NCBI GenBank assembly: GCA_965153455.1
Contig: OZ234503.1
Coordinates: forward strand, 7,780,157 to 7,844,156
Length of the DNA: 64,000 nucleotides
From: Sphagnum compactum
Taxonomy: Eukaryota > Bryophyta > Sphagnopsida > Sphagnales
Direction: 5' to 3'
The translations under genes were made by a program, and so were the position numbers. The notes under the pieces are model-generated. The model was not told where the DNA came from and made no database searches. It worked only from the letters and a program-made list of their open reading frames with translations. Below are positions 58,529-64,000 of the stretch, piece by piece. Within the stretch, counting starts at the first letter, position 1, and each line of letters begins with the position of its first letter.

Positions 58529-61500
58529 CCACTATTGAAATTTGAACAGTAGACATGTTGAGAGTACTCTAGGCAGCAGCACTGGGGAAAACCAATCTCT
58601 TGAGGAAGGGGATTTGTTAGTACTGACACATGCTGAGCAGAACTTCTACTGAGAAGCATGCCTTAAGACAGTTCTTGGGCAGCAAAGGATGAATTTATAT
58701 TGTTGGCTACTTTTTACTCTTGCTTGCTTGAGTTGCCAAGCCCGTTTTGAAGGAAGTCAAAGCATAGAGTGAGAAATTCCTTCCAAAGATTGTTGGTCAG
58801 GGCTTGGAATGTGTTGAAGGATTGCTGTGAAGCATGGAACAGGTTGCACCGGACTTGGGGAGCTGGGTCAAAAGTGAAAAGGGTATTTGAAAGTCAAGGT
58901 GACTATTATTGCAATATACACGCTAGAAACTGTGGAGAGAGAGATATTCATTTGGCTGCACATTGCCACTCTATGTGTAGAACAGAAACTGATGGTAGTA
59001 AAGTGATTGTAAATACGTAATTCCTGAAACGCACTTCTCTCAACTGGAGTTTCATTATCTTCTGGTGATAGGATCCCAAGCACTCAAAGTTAGCATCTTG
59101 TATCTGGTATGGCTTCAACACTCTGTACCTTGTGTCAATTTCTGGATCCTTATTGGTGCATCTTTTAATGAGACTAACCTACAGTGGAAATGGAGATTGA
59201 TTGTAGTGGGCTGTATAGGTGTTGTTAGTTCATGGATCCAGACTATTGTTAATTCCCATTGGGGGCCTAAGTGAAGTTGCTTTCAAATTAGGGTTTCTCT
59301 TTGGTTCAAAAGCTCCCATATCTTCTTTTATCCAATAGAGGGAATGAAGTAGTGTATGCGGTGATTGTATCCATACATATTGAGTCATAAGCTGTTTTTT
59401 GCGGTTTCTTACTACTGTTTTAAATCCATCTTTGATGGGCTTTCCCCAAGGTGATACTGAAGGTGTACCTCCTTTCATGGCAAGTGATATGTCATTAGGG
59501 TTAAGGGAGTTTTTAATGCTAGGGTTACCTCTAGTGTTGGTTCGTTCTTCCTTTTTAAGAAAACTTCCAATTTTGGTTTTGACACTTAAATTTTTTGGTA
59601 GGTTATTTGGATGTGGGTAAAAAGCTTGGTTCTTCAAAATTTCTTAAACCTTATGATTCTAATTTTGGCATTCTTTCAAATTCAAGAACCTTTGGGCCTT
59701 GTTAGAAAATCGGGTGCGATTTAATGTACATACTACGATTCCCCAAGATTGTATTGAGTTTTACAAGAACTAGGGATTGCTAGTTCATAGAGTTTTATAA
59801 CTAATTAAAATTGATCATTACTTATAGTTAGTTCACACTTACAAGTAAGGACAATGATAAATTATCTTTTTGCAAACCATGTTCACATATGACAATTATT
59901 TTGGTAATTAGTGAACATGTCTTGGTGATGTGGCACGCTATCTATAAGTTACCAACAATGAATATAGCAAAATGATAAGGTATGACATCATCAATAAAGT
60001 CTGATGATTATGTACATTTTGACATTTCTTAGTTTACCAATCCAGATTATAAGGTGCTAATTTACTAATCTACACCTTAGAGTATATTTAAAAATATTTT
60101 ATTGTTATATTTTTGCCTCTTTCTGCCCTTCTTTTGCCTCATTTTATATCTCTTTTTTTACCCTTTTTTTTCCCTTTTCTATGCTCATCAAACTTGCTAG
60201 TGACAATTCTACTGATTTGCATGCATTGCATTCCATTGTTGTTGTTGCAATGCATCATAGATTTGCATATTGACAAGCTAGACCCTTTATGTAGATTTCA
60301 CAGTAATACCCATGCAAACCAACATGTGTGTGAGTGAGCTATGGCACTAGAAGAGAATCTACAACTGAATGAGTGAGTGAAAGCCCGTGCACAACCTGAT
60401 TTGAAAGCTCTACATATTTTTTGTTTCTTCTTCTTGCTTTCAATTTTTTCAAGAGGTCCCTTGAGATTCTTTTGATTGTTCTTCAAAATTGTAAATAAAG
60501 CATCACATTTCTCATCTTGTGTGATTAAAAAACTCTACAACTTGGCTATTGTGACAATCATAAGAAAAAAATTAGAGGAAAAAAATGAAAAGAAAAGACA
60601 AGGAGATGAGGAGGCAATGCTTACCTTGTGATGATTATAATCGTCATTTTTTAACATTTTAAATTAAGGTCCTAACAGGTCTTACAAGGCCTAAACCATA
60701 AACTACAACCTTTGAACACGCCGTCTGCGAATAACAATAGCATCCCAATGATAATTATCATAATTTAGAATGATAAGTGTGGATTGACCTTTATAAAATT
60801 TAGCCTCCCTACTAACTTTTTAAAATTTTAAACTTATTTACTTAAAGAACTTGGGTTCAAGATTTGTATTTTCAGGAATTTTTTCAATCCTAATTTTAAT
60901 TAAAGGCTAGTTCCATGATCCGAATCTTCAGCAAGTTCCATCAAAAGGGGTGCTATTTCAAGTCCATATCATAAGATTTGAACTTCCTTGGGTTCAACAT
61001 TGCAAACTAGGGAACCTACTAGCATTGGTAACTTCATCCCTTGTGATGTAATAACAACAAATTTGTTGAAAAGTTTCATTTTTAGTTCTCTTAAAGTTTT
61101 TATTAAGATGTAATTAATGTTCTATGTTCATGTGTGCAATGCTAATTCCACAACTAATTTTTCTTTTCCTCACTTACATAAAATGTTAAGTGGGGACAGT
61201 TCCGTTTTGTAGACCCATTCTATTCCCTAGCTCAGTTTTTTTTTGGGGGGGACAGTTTTTATTCCACTTTTTTTTGGCCCACCCCTGAATCAAAGTTTTT
61301 TTTGGGAAGCTCCTACCTACACCCAACCTACCTACCACCCTTCTTCCTACCAACCCACCTCCTTCCCTCATGTTGCCAACCCCTCCCCACCCTGCCATTT
61401 GCACTCACTTCCAACATCCACCAGTGCTCTTCTTGCCATCACCACCACCAGAGAAGTGAGCTCCGCCATCGCAAGAGGAGCTTAGGAGCTTCAATGTGGT

Positions 61501-61558
61501 GGCTGAAGGTAAGCTCTTGCCTTCTCCTCTTTTTTTAAGAATATTTTTGCTTTTATTT
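58529..61558. other. 3' flank of the gene and intergenic DNA
   Basis: The first several hundred bases probably include the 3' UTR, though no clear poly(A) signal can be fixed. A 136-codon open frame on the minus strand (59230-59637), rich in Lys, Pro and Asn, has no recognised motif and lacks coding support. From 61200 to 61540 the sequence is pyrimidine-rich with Thr/Pro/Ser-type codons (61243-61485), probably low-complexity DNA or an untranslated leader of the pseudogene further right. Confidence 0.45.
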
Positions 61559-61990
61559 TTTGTTGTGAAGAAGATGACAATGGTGTTGTTGTGTTCTTCT
61601 TCTATTTTTTTTTCTTGCAAATAGGATGATAGAAGAAGAAGACGATGGCACCATTGTCGTCGTCTTCTCGTCTCTTCTTTTGCTACAAAGAAGACGACGG
61701 CAATGGTGTCGTCGTTTTCTTTTATCTGTCTTTTGTTGCAGAGAAGACGACAACAATGGTGTCATCTTCTTCTTGTCCTTTTGTTTTGCTACAAACAAGA
61801 TGACAACAACACATAATGCCATCGCCATCCTTTTTTTTTTCTTGCAAAGAGGACGACAATGGTACCATGTGTTGTCACCATCCTCTTCTAGTGTTAAATT
61901 CCAGGAGCGCGGGAAGAAAGACGACGAGCAATGCATAGCTACTCATCGTCTTTTTTTTGTTGTGAAGAAGACGACAATGACATCAATGTC
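61559..61990. repeat. Degenerate ~55-bp minisatellite (gaagacgacaatggtgtc-type)
   Basis: Anchors like tttgctacaaagaagacg, acggcaatggtgtcgtcgt appear near 61560, 61612, 61678, 61732, 61788, 61840 and 61955. Spacings are mostly 52-66 bp, with one double gap. Long open frames run on both strands across it (61626-61997 plus, 61553-61936 minus), a sign that they arise from the repeat rather than from selection. Confidence 0.65.
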
Positions 61991-62129
61991 TTGGTGATGA
62001 CAAGAATGATGACAAGCATGGTGCCGGTGCTAGTGCTTGTTGCTAGTGCTCACTGAACATGGTGTTAGCGCTGGCATTTTCTCTTTTTTTGGTATATAAT
62101 TTGTTTTTTTATTGTTATGTTTGTGCTAG

Positions 62130-63827
62130 ATGCAAATTTGAACAAGAGCGAGGAATGGTGGAGCAAATCAACAAGTTTTAGTTGAAGATGGCATGGGAGG
62201 TGAAGGACAATTAGAGGCAGGGATGGTGGGATAGGAAATGCAAGTAGATGCTGAAGATGTGGCTGTATTGGCTATTCCTGACATTGTTCAAGAGCAAATG
62301 CAAGCGGGTGAGGATGCTGTAGAAGCATTTGCTAAAAATGCAGATAAAATTGAAACAGATTTGGAGAAAACTATTTTGATGATCGAAAGACAAGAAAATG
62401 TAGTTCCTACTCTAATGCTGGAGGAAGAAAATACAAATGAGGATGTTGAACCTCATGCCCAAATTGATGGAGGTGATATATTAAACTTCCTTTATAATTT
62501 ATTGCCCCACCCATCTTCTCAAGTGGAGAGGATGGGTGGGGTTTTTTTTTGTCAAATTTTTGTTACAATACCTTCATTAATTCAGCTCCTTAAACTCCAC
62601 CTTTGCCCCACCTTCCTTCTCCATGTAAGAAGGTGGGTGGGGCATTTGTTTTTGTGAAAGTTTGAAAGCAATATCCCAAGCCTTTGTAGGTGATTTTTTA
62701 ATCTAGAATTAGTTTTTGAACATTGGGTTCTGGCAATACCTTCATCTTGTGTTTTGAATCTTTTATCTTTCTGCGCAATACCTTCACCTTGTGTTTTTTT
62801 ATCTTTATCCTTCTACAGAATACCTTCATCCTTAGGTTTAAATCTTCTATTTATTTATAGAATACCTTCATTGTACATGGGCTAACCTTCATCCATAATG
62901 TTAATTCTTGTTTTTGTTTTTTTTGTTTCAAATGTGGTTGCCCCTCCTCTAATTTCCATAGAGGGTGTCCATTGGGCAAGGGATGGGCCCAAATTTGCTT
63001 GTAGGGTTGATGGGTGTGACGCATCATGTACGGCCAAGTACAACTTGGTATGGCATTTATGGGCATGCCACAATGTGGTTATGGAGCTAGGTAAGCGCGA
63101 ATGCCCATCTACTCGGGAGGAGGGCCCAAGGGTTCAAAATCACGCAGCCATCAATGTGTGAGTCTTGAGTAACCCCCTGACTTATTTTTGTCACAATGAG
63201 TAGAAGGCCATTGCTCAAGCTAGGAGGCATGCACTCCTAAAATGGGATAGGTTCAAGAATTATTTGCAATACACATTTGAAGTTCCTAAGCTCGCATTTG
63301 TGAGGCTAGCTTTTAGCCACATTCTTCAGCTTCTTGGCATGACTACATGGGGTGTGGGGTCCATCCCTTTCAACATGTAGGCCAAGGTGGAGTGCGATGA
63401 GGACCTTGTTGTTGTCATTTGAGTGACTCGAGTTGGATATGCAAAGGTGCTCAAAAGCGTTTGGATGGAACACAATTGGAAAACTGCATCCAATAAGACA
63501 ATGTGATGTAAGGAGATTAACCTTCTTATGCCATATCATGATTTAGAAATGATTCATGGCCAGTAAGTTCTAATAATGTCATACTCAATTTTTATTTGAA
63601 TTTCAAGTTTGAAGTTTCATGTGCAATATTTATTGTATTGTGTTATTTGTTTTAGGGTTCGAGGCACCACTAAGGAGGTGTTTGTGGCCGATGCTATGGA
63701 GGCGACATTGGCCAATCGTAGGATATTTACGCGTCGGCATGCCCATGATGCAGAGGTTGCATTAACACGATACAAGAGGGCCAATGGGATCCCATCCCCC
63801 TTTAATAGTGACACAAATAGCCCATAG
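62130..63827 (+). pseudogene. C2H2 zinc-finger gene-like pseudogene, multi-exon
   Basis: A frame held without indels runs 62898-63562 and, after a 93-bp intron (63563-63655, GTAAGT to TTTTAG, phase 2), continues to a stop at 63827. A C2H2 finger, C-x4-C-x12-H-x4-H, lies at 63000-63071 (CRVDGC then H and H). Downstream come a basic stretch (KAIAQARRHALLKWDRF), a mixed region (FSHILQLLGMTTWGVGS) and the last exon (VFVADAMEATLANRRIF, then RRHAHDAEVALTRYKRANG). In-frame stops occur at 63159, 63201, 63378, 63420 and 63504. All are of types that CGA-to-TGA or CAG-to-TAG would produce. An acidic frame upstream (62130-62530, with VDAEDVAVLAIPDIV and a stop at 62232) is in the same phase and may be an earlier exon. 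That link is inferred. I do not recognise the family. It could be a captured host gene in a transposon, a lone pseudogene, or an orphan gene. Confidence 0.6.
62502..62644. repeat. GC-rich pair of hairpins forming a ~140-bp foldback
   Basis: A first hairpin pairs ccccacccatc with gatgggtgggg around a short loop. A second pairs gccccaccttccttc with gaaggtgggtggggc. The outer arms of the two also match in inverted orientation (gccccaccca / gggtggggc), so the whole could be a small MITE. It lies between the acidic frame and the zinc-finger exon. Confidence 0.55.
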
Positions 63828-64000
63828 TTTATCCCCATTTTAGTTAGGATGTTATTTTGGACTTCAGGATGTTAAGCTAACAATTTATTTTTTAAGCAAC
63901 CACATATTTACCATTATCACATGTTCCCCATTTTAGGGTGGGGTTGTTTTGGACTTGGGCATTTTTTGCACATTTTTGTAAAACACATCACCCATATTTT
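63828..64000. other. 3' flank of the zinc-finger pseudogene
   Basis: AT-rich sequence to the window edge with two similar ccccattttag-type words (near 63832 and 63927). Nothing else is recognisable. Confidence 0.4.

Noticed and set aside
59230-59637. 136-aa minus-strand open frame
   Set aside because: I recognise no domain, and there is no splice or promoter context. I cannot exclude a transposon fragment but do not call it.
61553-61936. 127-aa minus-strand protein
   Set aside because: It is produced by the degenerate minisatellite, and an equally long frame runs on the other strand.

Overview
The window looks like nuclear DNA from a land plant with a large, repeat-rich genome. The evidence is a low gene density, an AT-rich background, decayed Ty3/gypsy, hAT and CACTA transposons nested in each other, plant-type SINE-like sequences, and one intron-containing gene of a plant-specific family. 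Stop codons in the relics often sit where C-to-T decay of CGA or CAG would put them, as expected from old cytosine methylation. I cannot name the species. The style would suit a non-flowering land plant such as a fern, lycophyte or gymnosperm, but that is inference.

Layout. Positions 1-28,700 hold no intact gene. They contain small terminal-inverted-repeat elements: a 319-bp CACTA-type MITE at 1576, a related copy at 26015, a 364-bp element at 17881, its rearranged relative at 23626, and a 790-bp hAT-like element at 19075. They also hold a decayed hAT transposase at 7780-12210 split by three later insertions, and several tandem duplications. Positions 28,780-34,260 are the gag-protease-RT body of a decayed Ty3/gypsy element on the plus strand, interrupted twice in RT. 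Positions 36,130-40,442 are a second, different Ty3/gypsy element on the minus strand (gag, protease, RT, RNase H and a probable 5' LTR). Positions 41,145-42,130 are a degenerate ~59-bp minisatellite. Positions 43,000-53,800 are mostly featureless AT-rich DNA with two CpG-rich patches (46.3-46.9 and 51.06-51.37 kb).

The one convincing protein-coding gene lies at 55013-58528 on the plus strand. Two coding exons with a 1,248-bp GT-AG intron predict a 755-aa protein. I place it in the plant-specific DUF7950 family from an N-terminal RYRPIAPKP signature and a C-terminal segment. A periodic cluster of CCAAT boxes lies about 1 kb upstream. Two segments of the protein look like copies of one PAS-like motif, which I flag as the best functional lead.

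At the right edge, 62130-63827 is a gene-like pseudogene with a C2H2 zinc finger. It keeps its frame and one intron but carries five stop codons in its main exons. I see no CRISPR array, rRNA gene, canonical tRNA gene or organelle insertion. I found no clear multi-gene system. The most unusual material is the regular repeat architecture, the nested transposons and the two gene-like loci.
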